Below, piece by piece: positions 19,338 to 30,819 of a stretch of DNA of 64,000 bases. Position 1 is the stretch's first letter. Each line of letters opens with the position of its first letter. The stretch comes from Romanomermis culicivorax. Taxonomy: Eukaryota > Nematoda > Enoplea > Mermithida > Mermithidae. A program made the position numbers and the translations under genes. Where the stretch lies: NCBI GenBank assembly GCA_963922205.1, contig CAWUHX010000372.1, forward strand, positions 62,001-126,000. Direction: 5' to 3'. The notes beneath the pieces were generated by a model that had not been told where the DNA came from, made no database searches, and saw only the letters and a list, made by a program, of their open reading frames with translations.

Positions 19338-19419
19338 ACAAAACAGACCGTACAGTACAAAAAAATTTTACAATAATGACCAAATGATGAGTAAACATTG
19401 AAATATTTATTGTATTACA

Positions 19420-19881
19420 TTAAGATAGTAATGAAGCTTCATTTTGTATGACGATATTCAACTCTTCGCGTCTAGAAAAAGCACACAAGTTATTCATATT
19501 CATAAAAAATAGTTTATGAGCTGTATCTAGTTTTAAAAAAAGATCTTCTACAAAAATAGTGCGAGTTTCGACCATATCCAACTCCGTCAGTAATAGTCTA
19601 GCAAAACACCAAAATTGTGTAACTTTTTTACGTCCCATAGGTAAACCAACTTCACGCCGTAAATGGTTGCACGCCTTAGCTATGTCTTTGTAAAAAATCT
19701 TGGCTTCGGGTGAGAAACGAGTCCAAAACAAATCAGCTATTTCGCATTTCTGTTTGTTGTTTAGTATTTTACCTTAAATAAAAATACTATAGTTTAATAA
19801 ATAGTTAAAGAAGAGATATAAATTTTTACCTTTTACTTTATTTTGCACCATTCTGACAAAAACTTCAAATGCAGCTGACAT
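19420..19881 (-). CDS. two-exon Polinton gene, 134 aa, unknown function
   Basis: Exon 1 is 19830-19881, the intron is 19773-19829 (GTAAAAATTT…TATTTAAG), and exon 2 is 19420-19772, giving an in-frame 134-aa product. Exon 2 alone has no ATG at its left-most open position, which is why the upstream exon (beginning MSAAFEVFVRMV) is needed. Predicted mainly helical, with no membrane segment and no motif I recognise. It lies between the small basic protein gene and a membrane protein gene. Confidence 0.65.
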
Positions 19882-19941
19882 CGTAATTGTCACAAAACAA
19901 ACAAATTATAGAAAAACGACCAACCTCTTCAAAATTCTCGA

Positions 19942-20415
19942 CTAGACTGATGAAGGGTATAATATTTTTTTCTGATTATGTAATAAAGCTATCGTATCAA
20001 TATATCGTAATCTACTTCCATTGATGTACAAGTTTTGAAATTTACTGCTTCGACTACAACAAGAAAATACGACAGGATTGAAAATATATATTTTGAAACA
20101 CGCTCGTAATTGCATAAATTGTCCGGCATTCTGAGGACAATGTAAAATTTTTTCTACATAACGTAGTAAGGGTATTATATGTAATTTATAATTTTCCCGT
20201 AATAATAATAATAATTTCTGATCTGTAACATTTTTTGTGTTTGGTATCGTAAAATCTGTAACATTTTTTGTGTTTGGTATCGTAAAATCTGTAACATTTA
20301 CAGGTTCTTCTTCATTTTCATAAAATTGAAAAGGGTATTGTACCCATACAATAAAAACAGCTATGAAAAGGATCACAGCGAGAGTGTTTAAAAAAATGTG
20401 TTTACTGTATATCAT
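19942..20415 (-). CDS. single-pass membrane protein with a duplicated 11-residue repeat, 157 aa
   Basis: An N-terminal signal anchor (about residues 9-26) is followed by two exact copies of NVTDFTIPNTK encoded by a 33-bp tandem repeat (about 20221-20290). Each copy adds one N-glycosylation sequon. The rest has several cysteines. This topology would place the repeats outside the cytosol. The family is not recognised. A candidate for an envelope or surface-exposed virion component, by inference only. Confidence 0.6.
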   Translation of the reverse strand: MIYSKHIFLNTLAVILFIAVFIVWVQYPFQFYENEEEPVNVTDFTIPNTKNVTDFTIPNTKNVTDQKLLLLLRENYKLHIIPLLRYVEKILHCPQNAGQFMQLRACFKIYIFNPVVFSCCSRSSKFQNLYINGSRLRYIDTIALLHNQKKILYPSSV

Positions 20416-20473
20416 ATCGCTAAAATAATAGGATCCGACTAACCTGTATAAAGTTTTTTGTAAAAATGATGAA

Positions 20474-21160
20474 TCATTTAGGTGTATACAAAATCATATG
20501 ATCATTGTCGGGGAATATATTAGATCTAAGTCGATATTTTTCAGGACATGTCTGTGTAAGATCTATTAATAAATAACCGTATGGTTTACTAGTAGCATCC
20601 TCATACGCTTCTATGAAATAATTTGAGGTAGTTGGAAAAATCTGTCGAGCCAGTGTGCGGACTTGTAATCTATCGCTTGGGTTTTTTAAAAGAATTAAAT
20701 ATTGAGCGTTTATCCTACTCGTACGCATTCCATCAAAAAAGGCATTCTGAACTATATGTATAATTGATATATTCCAATGATGCGATCCTTTAGTAAAAAG
20801 TTGAGTTAAACTTTGATCATTCTTCATCTCTTGCATCATATCATCCATAATTAATAATTTAGGTGTATCTTTACTTTTCTGAAGTTCATTCAAATCAGGC
20901 GAACCTTGAATAAATTCTACATAAGAACATTTCTGAACTAATTCATCGAAAGCTTCTTGCCATTCCGAATAACACCAATAAATTTTCACAGGAGCAGGGT
21001 GAAGCATTTCTTTAGCAAAAATTACAAGTTTTTTAACAAATTGTGTTTTTCCTGATTTTGTTGGAGCAGAAACTATACAGTTAAATGGATGTTTCCATAT
21101 ATAAAACTTTTCATCATCATCATTTGACATCTCTTTTTGACAACAACAAAAACCAACCAC
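20474..21160 (-). CDS. ATP: Polinton FtsK/HerA-like DNA-packaging ATPase, 228 aa
   Basis: Walker A APTKSGKTQF (residues 32-41), Walker B LLIMDDMM (D106-D107) and a downstream IVQNAFF segment match the A32-type packaging ATPases of Polintons and NCLDV. Predicted role: pumping the linear genome into capsids. The start at 21160 is the longest; ATG 21130 (MSNDDDE) is an alternative. Intact. Confidence 0.9.
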   Translation of the reverse strand: MVGFCCCQKEMSNDDDEKFYIWKHPFNCIVSAPTKSGKTQFVKKLVIFAKEMLHPAPVKIYWCYSEWQEAFDELVQKCSYVEFIQGSPDLNELQKSKDTPKLLIMDDMMQEMKNDQSLTQLFTKGSHHWNISIIHIVQNAFFDGMRTSRINAQYLILLKNPSDRLQVRTLARQIFPTTSNYFIEAYEDATSKPYGYLLIDLTQTCPEKYRLRSNIFPDNDHMILYTPK

Positions 21161-21460
21161 CTTTTTACTTGAACAATTTTTAAAATGATTTTTATTATTA
21201 TTTAAAACAAAATGTTACATAATTATCAAAATTACAATATAAAACAGTGCACATGTAAAACATAAAGATAGATGATTATATAAAATAGAATAGCATTACT
21301 GTATGCAAAATATACGCGCAATGTATGTATGTATGTATGAAATTATATATAACAAGCAAATACGTAAGCAATTACATAAGCAATCAAAATATAGCTAATT
21401 AAAACATACAAGCTGTAATGAATGAATGAATGAATGAATGAATGAATGTAAGCAAAACTT
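21161..21460. other. Polinton spacer with GAAT microsatellite
   Basis: AT-rich, with a (GAAT)n run at about 21418-21446 and a shorter ATGT run near 21322-21337. No gene seen. Confidence 0.6.
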
Positions 21461-22680
21461 TTACAATTTACTGTTAATAAAATCGCGTAGTGTTTTGATA
21501 ACAACAGCATCATCAAAATCATAATGATAACCTTCATCAATAAAACTAGCTACAGTATCCTTAAGAATTTTACGGCCAGTACTTGTAAGTGGTATACATC
21601 TAAATATGTCAATCATCTGTTTAAAAGCGCGAAGACTGTAATAACCTTGAACTTCACCTATAACATATTCAAAACAGTCAATGATAAGTCCCATCTTTTC
21701 ATATAAACGATTAACTGTTGGTGTAATTGCGATATTATATATGGAATTACGAGCTGGACACTGATGATCCTCAACAATTCCTACCTCTTTCGCGCAATAA
21801 CAATCAAAAATACACCCATTAAAGATGTCTTGTATAACTAACTCAGCACATATAATTATAAATAATTTTTCACCTTTTACTACTTGCTCATCAAAAAACC
21901 ATGGAATATCTAAACCCGGAACACGTAACTCACAAATACGTCTGGTTTCGGCGTCCAATGAATTGGTATCCGACGTTGAATCGTAGTCTGGATCATTGAA
22001 ACAATTGATGAAGAGATCATTAATAAACGACGTTTGAACGCTAGCTTCCTTTTGATCTTCACGAGCATTGCTTTGTTCTCCGGCGAATTTTGTAGCATGA
22101 ATCCCTTCTTCTTCTTTTATAATTTTCTTATCTGCACCGACTTCTTCTTCTTTAACGATTTTCGGGGTAGAACCATTTTTTCCAGCTACGTCGTCGTTTT
22201 CGTTTGTTTTGCGTTTTATCGCTAGCTGGAAATTTGCTGCTAAAGCGTTGTACTCGTTTGAAATAGCTGGAGCTATCTCATGTATCATATTAGTCCAGCG
22301 CCAAAATTGCTAAAGAATAAAACATTATATTTTAAAAGAAAGAAAGAAAGAAAGAAAGAATTCATATATCAACTCACTTCTTTAGATAAACACCATGTCG
22401 TTCCATTAAACAAATTGTTAAATCGTACTGTAACCCCGTCGCTCTCGACCAGCATTTTATAACCAAGGTTGATGCCGCATTGACCTCCATGTGAAAATGT
22501 CTTTTCAATAATATTGACATTGCGACCTAGTATACCGTATTGTGGTAAAATGAGCTTGAATCCGCGACCGTACGCCTCTTTTGTTTTAGGGTCGACGTTA
22601 CGAAAATAGATTGACACGTATCTACCTTCAACCACTACAAATAATGCCATGTTTTCGTCTAACATAAACTGGTGTTCCAT
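21461..22680 (-). CDS. two-exon Polinton gene, 383 aa, unknown function
   Basis: Exon 1 is 22378-22680 from MEHQFMLDEN, the intron is 22310-22377 (GTGAGT…TTCTTTAG, 68 nt), and exon 2 is 21461-22309. The join reads WCLSKEQFWRWTNMIHEIA without a stop, which supports one gene rather than two. The N-terminal 100 residues look like a small beta-rich domain ending in a Trp-containing helix. An acidic Lys/Glu linker follows (about 125-175), then a Cys-containing helical C-terminal domain. A PC4-like nucleic-acid-binding fold is one possibility for the N-terminus, not a claim. First gene of the leftward block, opposite PolB. Confidence 0.68.
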
Positions 22681-23490
22681 TTTTGAAAATTCTTGAAGAA
22701 ATATTAAAGAGAGAGAGAGAGAAGAAGCGAGTAGTTTTTGTAGCAACAAAACAGATAAATGTATAAAGTGTTCAAAATTTTGAGTAAAAGGAGGTTATAG
22801 TTATAATAAAATAACCAAGATATATAGCTTATAGCTGTAAGAGGAGGAGTTATAAGCATAATAAATATTCAAGACATATATCCTACAGTATTCTACTATT
22901 CTGAGGAGTATATGAGAGGAGGAGCTATGTTCTACAAAAATAAAATAAAATGTGTTTATGTGGTACGGTAACCTTTGAGATCAAAGCTAGAAAAATATAT
23001 GTGTTTTATGTGTTATAGTAATTATCAAGGTCAAAGCTATAGAGGCAATATAGCCACGTGCGCATGAGTTATAAGGGTCTTTAAAGCTTTTCCACATAAA
23101 AAGAAAAGATGGTGCAACAGGGTTATAAGCAGCTATTACAGTTATTTTATAGCTTCAAGAATCAAAACAAAAATACTAGGGTTGTACAGTAAAACAGGTT
23201 TTCAACTGGTTTTAACTGGTTATATGCTAATAAAATAAGCTAAAGAAATGATATGGGCACGTGTTCATGAGTTATAGAGGTCTTTAAAGCTTTCCCATCA
23301 TAAAAAAGAAAAGTACTACATTAACCTCGTAAACAATAATTAAATCTCTACCATAAAATTAATAGTTTTTGCTGATTTATAAAAATTTTCTATTATTATT
23401 ATTATTACTGTATAAGTTTTTGATGAATAGGTTGTTTTCTATTTTTCTAGTTTATAATTTTTATATTTTCTAGTTTAGATAATTTTTATA
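22681..23490. promoter_or_regulatory. divergent intergenic region between the leftward block and PolB
   Basis: It has GGAGGAG(T/C)TAT motifs at 22842 and 22917. A roughly 50-bp direct repeat (about 23056-23103 and 23257-23304) centres on CACGTG…CATGAGTTATA and TCTTTAAAGCTTT. The E-box palindrome CACGTG occurs in both copies. Placement between two diverging units suggests a shared control region. Confidence 0.45.
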
Positions 23491-26400
23491 ATGAAACCTA
23501 TTTATGAGGATATTACTTCGGACGAAGACGACATGCCTATGGAAATTTTAGAAGATATTACTTCTGATGAAGACGATGAAACAATAGCGAATGAGTCTTC
23601 AGAGAATATTACCTCTGAGAAAGAAGAAGAAGAAGAAACACTCGATAATAATAATAATATTTTGGAAGAAGAAGAAGAAGGAACTGTTTTAGATTATGAT
23701 GATGATGATGAAGATGATCAATACAAAAGTTATACGCCTTACAGTTCTGATGAGGAAGAAATTTACGAAACAGCTCAAATTGGTGGTGGTGGTGGGGGTA
23801 GTGGAGGTGTAACGAATACATCTTTTGTTGCGGATGATTTTTTCGAACTAGGTCAACCCAGTACTGTAAATATTAGGCGTTTTAATACCGAAGGTCGCGA
23901 GTACTCTGTGAACTTTCGTAATACTGAACATATGGATGATTTAAATGCTCAAATAGTGCCAACATTTCAACGTATAGTAGAGCGAATTTCTGAGAATGTC
24001 GCTGATAATGCGTTTATAGGGTTTTCCTTTGACCATCCAGATTTGGCAAAAGGTCGTGTTTTGATACCTTTTAGACCGAAACATGCTTTAACTGGAGAGT
24101 TGATTGTAAACACTCTTAACGCTGTTCTTCAATCAAACGAGCAAATACAAATTGATAGTCGTCAGTCTACAATTCGTACCATTGTTGTAACACCTCCTGC
24201 GGGTAGCGGTAAGCTGATTAAAATTACTTATGTAAGATTTTTATTTATTTATTTATTTATTTAAGGTATTCACAATGCTCATCAATATTTAAAACATAAT
24301 GATTTTCTAAAAGATAAACGCTGTATTATTCAAATCAGCAACACGGATGATTTATGTTTTGCTAGAGCTCTAGTTGTTGCTAGAGCTTACATTCATAAAA
24401 AAGATAAGAATGCTGAGCACAAATGGGAAAGTATTCGAAAGTCTGACAAGTCACATCTGCTGCAAACAAAGGTTGCTAAAGAACTGATGACCTTAGCAGG
24501 CTTAGCTAATCATCAAGGAGCTTGCGGTTTTCATCAGTGGGAGCAATTGCAAACTGTTTTATTACCCGATTATCAAATCAAAGTTTTTAGCAAAGAACGC
24601 TTTAAGGATTTGATATTTAGAGGTTAGAGTTTTTTATTTGTCTGTTATTGTGTACGTATTTAGAGTTTTAAGGACCTGAAGCAACGCATGTTTTGAATAT
24701 TTACCACCATAATAATCATTACTCCGTCATTACAAAGATGCCTGGATTTTTTGACCGCGGCTACTTTTGTCCTCATTGCGATCTGGCCTACAACAACAAA
24801 ATGGAACACAGATGCAGAAACGTTTGTCCTCTGTGTTACAATACACCCCCATGTAATCAATTTAATGCTCGAAAATGCAAAGATTGTCTGCGATATTTTA
24901 AAAACGATAAGTGTTTTGCTCGACACAAGCTTGTTTTTACTCAAAGACGTCAATCGAAACGTCAAAAAACAGGGGTATCTATTTGCGATCGTTTTAAAGT
25001 GTGCGAACAATGTGATACACTGGTTCGACGAGCACATTCTAATCCTCATAATTGCGGTTATTTTGAATGCAAAACATGCAAGAAAAGCGTACCTAAAAAA
25101 GGTATTAGATATGGTGTAATTATTTTATTTTATTTTATTTTATATGAAAATTTTTATTTTAGATCATTTATGTTTTATGCAACCTGTTGGTAGCGAGCAA
25201 ATTGAAGAGGAAGAAGATATATTTGAAACAAATGTTGATGAGGATGAGTGTCTAGATGATAATGAAACAGGAATTACCGATAAATGTCCTGTTAATCAAA
25301 AATTTGTTTTTTATGATTTTGAGACTACACAGGAAAAAATTCTACGACAAAGCGAATTAGGGGATGTGTTCGAACATGAACCAAATTTATGTGTTGTCCA
25401 TACTGTATGCGATCAGTGTCGTCAAAAAGAGGGAAATTTTTGCTGCAATACATGCGGTCAACGCGAACGTATTTTCAAAGGATCTACATGTCTAAATGAT
25501 TTCTGCGAATACCTTTTTGCAAAAGGTATGAAAAACATTACTGCAATAGCGCATAATTCTCGAGGATTCGATGGACAATTTATAATGCAGTTTTTGTATC
25601 GTAATGGACATCATAAACTACATATCATTAATAAGGGTGAATTAGTAAATTGTTTATAGTTTTTCATTTTCATCTATTTATTTATTTATTTTTAGGTTTA
25701 GAGTTGATGTGTATCAAAGTAGGGTCGATAAAAATTATTGATTCTCTGAACTTTCTTCCGATGCCTTTGGCGGCTTTACCGAAAACATTTGGAATAAGTG
25801 AAATATGTAAAGGATATTTCCCTCATTTCTTTAACAGAAAAGAAAATTACGGATATATTGGCTCATATCCATCACCCAATATGTACGGTTACAATGCTAT
25901 GAAACCTGCGGCTCGTGCCACGTTTCTGGAGTGGTATAATCGAAAGCTTGAAGCAGTAAGTTTGCAAAAGTATAAAGTTTTGCATTTAAATGCATCATTG
26001 TTTAGGGTTGTCAATTTAATTTTGATAATGAGTTAATTGACTACTGTCGTAGCGATGTGCAAGTTTTACGACAATGTTGTATGAAATTTCGCGATATTTT
26101 TATGGAAGAAACAAATGTCGATCCTTTTGAAAATTCAATAACCATTGCTAGTGCTTGCAACTTAGTTTTCCGACGTTTATTTTTGAAGCCAGATACTATT
26201 GGTGTAATACCATACAAAGGTTATGGTAAAGAAGAAAGACAATCTGTTATAGCCTTAAAATGGTTGAAGTGGTTAGTCCATAAAAATGAAAACCTGTATA
26301 TTCGACATAAACTTAATGGTGGCGAAGTTCAAATTGGAAAATACAGAGTTGATGGTTTATCAGGTAATTTTGTTCAAATTTTTGAAATTTTAATATCTAT

Positions 26401-28303
26401 ATGTTTGCTCATTAAGACACCACAATTTATGAATTTCACGGTTGCTATTGGCATGGTTGCCCTAAATGTATGAAAAATAGATATCAATTAACAGCCGATA
26501 ATAATACAAAAGCAGTCGATGCATATGAGCGCACTTTTAACCGTGTTATGGAACTTCAATCACTCGGTTATAGCGTAGTGGAAATGTGGGAATGCGAACT
26601 TTTACAACAACTTCACTCAGATCCCGAAATGAAAACATTTTTTGATACAGTCAAAATACTGGAACCTATAAATCCTCGAGAAGGTAAAATCTTGAATTGT
26701 TCTTTTTTATTTTGTCAAAAGTTTTCTTGTTTTAGCTTTCTTTGGTGGTCGCACTAATGCTGTAAAACTGTATCATAAAATTAAGTACAATGAAGATGGT
26801 ACACCTGCAGAAAAGATCAATTATGTAGATGTATGCAGTTTATACCCGTTTGTCAACAAATATGGGAAATACCCTACAGGTCATCCAAAAATCTTTACTG
26901 AAGATTTTGAAGAGGTCAGTTCAACGTCACAACCTTATGAGGGGTTAATCAAGTGTAAGGTTTTACCACCTCCCAAACTCTTACATCCTGTTTTACCGTA
27001 TCGACATGGTGGTAAATTATTGTTTCCTTTATGCAAAACTTGCACGCATGATTCACAAAAGACTGCATGCGTGCATAACGACCAAGACAGAGCATTAGAC
27101 GGTACATGGGTTACGATAGAATTATATAAAGCCTTAGAGAAGGGATATAAGGTATATTGTTACGGTAATGGTTCTTTTTCTATGTATATTATTTTTGTTT
27201 CAGATCCTCAAGATTTTCGAGGTTTGGCATTATGATAATATTGAGCAATATCATCCAACCAAAAACCCCACTGGTGGTTTATTTACTCAATACGTCAATA
27301 CCTTTATGAAAATGAAACTAGTAAATTTTATATTATGTAAATGTGACAGAATTTGATTGTAATTTTTATAGGAGAGTGAAGGCTATCCTGCTAAAGCTCA
27401 GACAGATGAGCAAAAACGTGAATACGAGATGGAGGTCTACAATCGTGAGAATATTTCATTGGATTCTTCAAAAATTTTAAAAAATCCTGGAAAGAGGGCT
27501 TTGGCTAAATTAATGCTAAATTCTTTCTGGGGAAAAGTAACTATGCATAGTTTTTTGTATTTCATTTAATTATTTTTATGTTTTTTTAGTTTGGTCAACG
27601 AAACAATATGGATAAGACTGTTATCCACAATGCACCCAAAGAATATTTTGAACTTGTGATGAATGTCGCCAATATTATTAAGAATGTTAGACTAATCAAT
27701 GAACAATTGGTGTCAACAACATATTGTCAACATGATGATTTTGCCGAAGTCATGGGAAATACTAACGCTGTTATTGCAGCTTATACAACGGCTCAAGCTC
27801 GATTAAAGTTATATTCTTACATTGAGCGATTAAAAAGTCGAGTATTGTATTTTGACACGGATAGTATTATTTACCTGTCAACAGTTGACAAACAACAATA
27901 TCAAGTACCCACTGGTTGGTGTCTTGGTGAAATGACTGACGAGTTACGTGAATATGGTTCTGGATCTTACATTACCGAATTTGTTAGTGGAGGTCTTAAA
28001 AATTACGCCTACAGGTTGTACAGTCCCTCTACAGACCAATACCGTCACGTAATCAAAGTCCGCGGTATCACTTTGTCATCAGATACTATGAAAAAAGTTA
28101 ATTTTTATTCGCTTCGTCGAATGGTTTTTGCTTTTGTAAAAAACAATGGAAAAGAAGAACTAGATGTACATAGTCTCGGTATAGAGCGTCAGCAAGATCG
28201 TAAAGTTGTTACTCGTAAAACTTTGAAAAAATTTCGTATAGTATATGATAAACGTATTTTGAAACGTAATTTTTGTACATTTCCTTATGGTTGGACTAAA
28301 TAA
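23491..28303 (+). CDS. POLB: Polinton protein-primed family B DNA polymerase, 11 exons, 1424 aa
   Basis: Exons: 23491-24208, 24266-24622, 24673-25101, 25163-25636, 25696-25955, 26006-26363, 26417-26683, 26736-27151, 27204-27320, 27372-27536, 27590-28303. All ten introns are 50-61 nt with GT…AG ends, and phases agree throughout, giving 4275 nt without a stop. The N-terminus is acidic with repeated EDITSDEDD. A Cys-rich stretch follows (residues about 370-500). Exo I is FYDFETT (D553, E555), Exo II is AHNSRGFDGQF, Pol A is DVCSLYPF (D986), Pol B is MLNSFWGKFGQR across an intron, and Pol C is YFDTDSIIYL (D1276, D1278). Replicates the linear element using a terminal protein primer, by family knowledge. 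Every catalytic residue expected is present. Confidence 0.95.
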
Positions 28304-28315
28304 TTTTACAATAAA

Positions 28316-29638
28316 GTAGAATGTTGCATCGAATTAAAAATTTTTCTTTTTGATATGCAAAGATTTTTTCTTTTTTCTACATGTCTTTTACGACTATTTT
28401 TGATCATTTTTATAAAAGACCTTCTTGGTCATTTTTGGCAGAACATCAAAATTTATACGCATGCACCCGTAAGGATAATGTTTCATCTCGTAATGACTCT
28501 CCCGATATTTTATTCATTAAACAGACCATTACTGACCAATTTGACCGTTTGAGATTGACTTGAACGATCGTTCAGGAATGGGGCCTCCGAGCATATTTAC
28601 GCCTGCAGGTGGCGCCCTTTTGTCAAAGGGGGTCCAGGGGCGCAAATTTTTGAAAGGCTTCTTCTGCCCACGGGAGAAGCCATTTTAACACACATTCGCT
28701 TTTTATTTCTTTTCCATTTTTTGTTCATTTTATGTTTTCCTTTTTCATCTACAGTAACACATTTATTACCCTAATTCCTCCATTACCATAATAGAAAAAT
28801 TTACCGTAATTCTACTATTACGGTAATTCCCGAATCTGTATCCTTTACCGTACGTCAACTCTCCAAATTTTCTACACGCTTTTTACGACCAACTCGTTTG
28901 GTCATCTTTCTATAAAAGACCTTTTTTGTCTACATGCTTTTTACGGCCAGCTCGCTCTGGTCATTTTTATAAAAGACCTTCTTGGTCATTTTTGGCAGAA
29001 CATCAAAATTTATACGCATGCACCCGTAAGGATAATGTTTCATCGCGTAATGACTCTCCCGATATTTTACTCATTAAACAGACCATTACTGACCAGATTG
29101 ACCGTTCTGACATTTGTTGACTTGAACGATCGTTCAGAAAATGGGACCTCCGAAATATATTTACACCTGCAGGTGGCACCCTTTTGACAAAGGGGGTCCG
29201 GGGTGCAAATTTTTGTGGGCTTCCTCTTCCCAGAGGGGAAGCCGTTTTTACACACAATCTCTTTTTATTTCTTTTCCATTTTTTGTTCATTTTAGTTTTC
29301 CTTTTTGCGTTCATCATTGATTTTCCTTTTCCACCCACAGTAACACATTTATTACCATAATCAAAAAATTACCGTAATTCTACTATTACGGTAACTCTAG
29401 AACATACATTTTTAACCGTACGACCTATAAATCGACCTATATGTTTACTGTACGACCTATAAATCGACGAAGAAATTAACCGTATATGTTTACTGTACGA
29501 CCTGTAAATCCGACAAAAGCCAATCGTGTATGTTTACTGTACGACCTATAAATCGGAAAAAAGTAACAAATTATAGGTCGTACACAAAAGATAGGAGTAT
29601 CCTTAAGCGTACGACCTATACGGTCCGGCCTTACTACT
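28316..29638 (-). repeat. Polinton right terminal inverted repeat, compound
   Basis: Inverse of 9279-10690. The outer unit (about 28880-29638) matches the left outer unit almost perfectly, for example with one base change at GGAGG(C/T)CCCATTTT. The inner unit (28316-28800) differs at many positions from every other unit. It contains the same palindromes and the GTCGTAC terminal motifs. It begins 12 bp after the PolB stop. Confidence 0.92.
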
Positions 29639-29644
29639 GACGTC
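29639..29644. repeat. Polinton target-site duplication, right copy (GACGTC)
   Basis: Matches 9273-9278. It lies directly after the element end TTACTACT. Confidence 0.9.
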
Positions 29645-29735
29645 GTCGATCAATTTTTCGGAATAGTATTCACAAGATTCGTTGAGCAGTAATTTGGCAG
29701 TTCTGCAGAAAATGCAACACGCTAGCGTAGAATAA
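29639..29735 (-). pseudogene. GT31 glycosyltransferase pseudogene, exon part right of Polinton
   Basis: On the - strand an acceptor-like TACAG precedes 29735. The sequence first reads ASVLHFL in one frame and then AKLLLNESCEYYSEKLIDDV in another, as expected for the Y-A-S-G-V and E/D-D-V blocks of GT31 enzymes separated by a frameshift. The frame runs directly into GACGTC, where the Polinton interrupts, and resumes at 9278. Confidence 0.65.
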
Positions 29736-30819
29736 CTGTACTTTGAGAAAAACAATGACCAGTAAACATAAATTTTCCAGCTTCAGTGGTCATTTTTTCA
29801 GAATACTATACTCCACTGATTTTGAAATAATCGATGCAGCGGGCGCACTTTCGGCAAACGCAGCCTTGCTAGAGAACATGAAATCAATTTTTGATAATTT
29901 TGTAATGATTGAAGAGAGTGATTATCAAGGACCATGTAGCTTGAATAGAAAATTTATTGATTTGAGTCAACGAGCCTTCCATAATTTTGAATGAAAGTTT
30001 GGCTGCGACTTTGCTGCGTCGATCATTTCAAAATGAATTGTGTATAAGTATTATAAAAGAAATCACAAATTATCTTTTTCGGTGAATATTGCGTAAGTGA
30101 TTCGCCAGCTCGTGCTGATGGCGGAGAACCTACAGAATATACGGTAGAACTTCAATGATATATAAAGTGTTGTTTGTATGGCGCACTGTAAAACAACCCT
30201 CAAATTATCTTTTTCTACGAAGTGATTCGTAGGCCCACGCCAAAAACGGAAGATGCAAAGTCTGTAGTAGGACTTCCGTGACATGGAAATCAATTGTGTG
30301 TGCGTAAAAGAACTCTCAACTTACTTTTTTGGATGTCCTATGCGAGTGATTCGCAGGCGCACGTCAAAGATAAAAAGCTTTCATATCTACTGTAAGATTT
30401 CCCTGACACAAAAGTTAATCACTTTTTTGGACACCCTGTGTAATTGATTCACAGTATATTATGTCCGTTGATGAAGTTCTAACAAAAAACTGCAGAATTT
30501 ACAGCAGGACTTAAACTTGTAGAACCTACAGAAGGACTTCACTGCCACTGCGTAGCTGCATTGAGATAGGTCCATGTGAGGAACAGAACGTTGCCGGATC
30601 ATTGACAAAAAAGCCAATTGTGTCTTCGTGACGTACTGTAAAACAACTTTCAAATTATCTTTTGAACTCCCTGCATTAGTCATTGGCCCGTTATTGTCTC
30701 AGGGAAGTCTTACTGAAGAAAAATCTACAGAATCTACTGTAAGACTTCGCTTACACAAAACTCAAGAAGATTTTTTAATTGAATTAACTTTTGTGATAAA
30801 ATCATGCTAATAGCTTGAA
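29736..30819. repeat. intron-like region of the GT31 pseudogene with degenerate tandem repeats
   Basis: From about 29995 to 30760, four to six diverged units of roughly 125-200 bp recur. Each has CTCAAATTATCTTTTT-like sequence, a GTGATTCG(C/T)AGG element, CTACTGTAAGACTTC and an ACTGTAAAACAA-type stretch. No gene recognised; an 83-codon + strand ORF at 29743 is not credible. Confidence 0.55.

Larger units (their letters stand above)
9279..29638. mobile_element. Polinton/Maverick DNA transposon, complete, 20,360 bp
   Basis: The element begins AGTAGTAAGG and ends in the inverse, with a 6-bp duplication outside. It carries all Polinton hallmark genes: protein-primed PolB, DDE integrase with chromodomain, adenain-type protease, packaging ATPase, double-jelly-roll major capsid and single-jelly-roll penton homologues. 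The structural and accessory genes form a leftward block (13087-22680), PolB is rightward (23491-28303), and one small gene is rightward near the left end (11708-12133). All replication and integration genes have open frames. The one evident lesion is a TGA in the pVI-like gene. Confidence 0.97.

Noticed and set aside
29743..29994. 83-codon + strand ORF next to the Polinton
   Set aside because: Lies in presumed intron sequence, starts without context and shows no family features.
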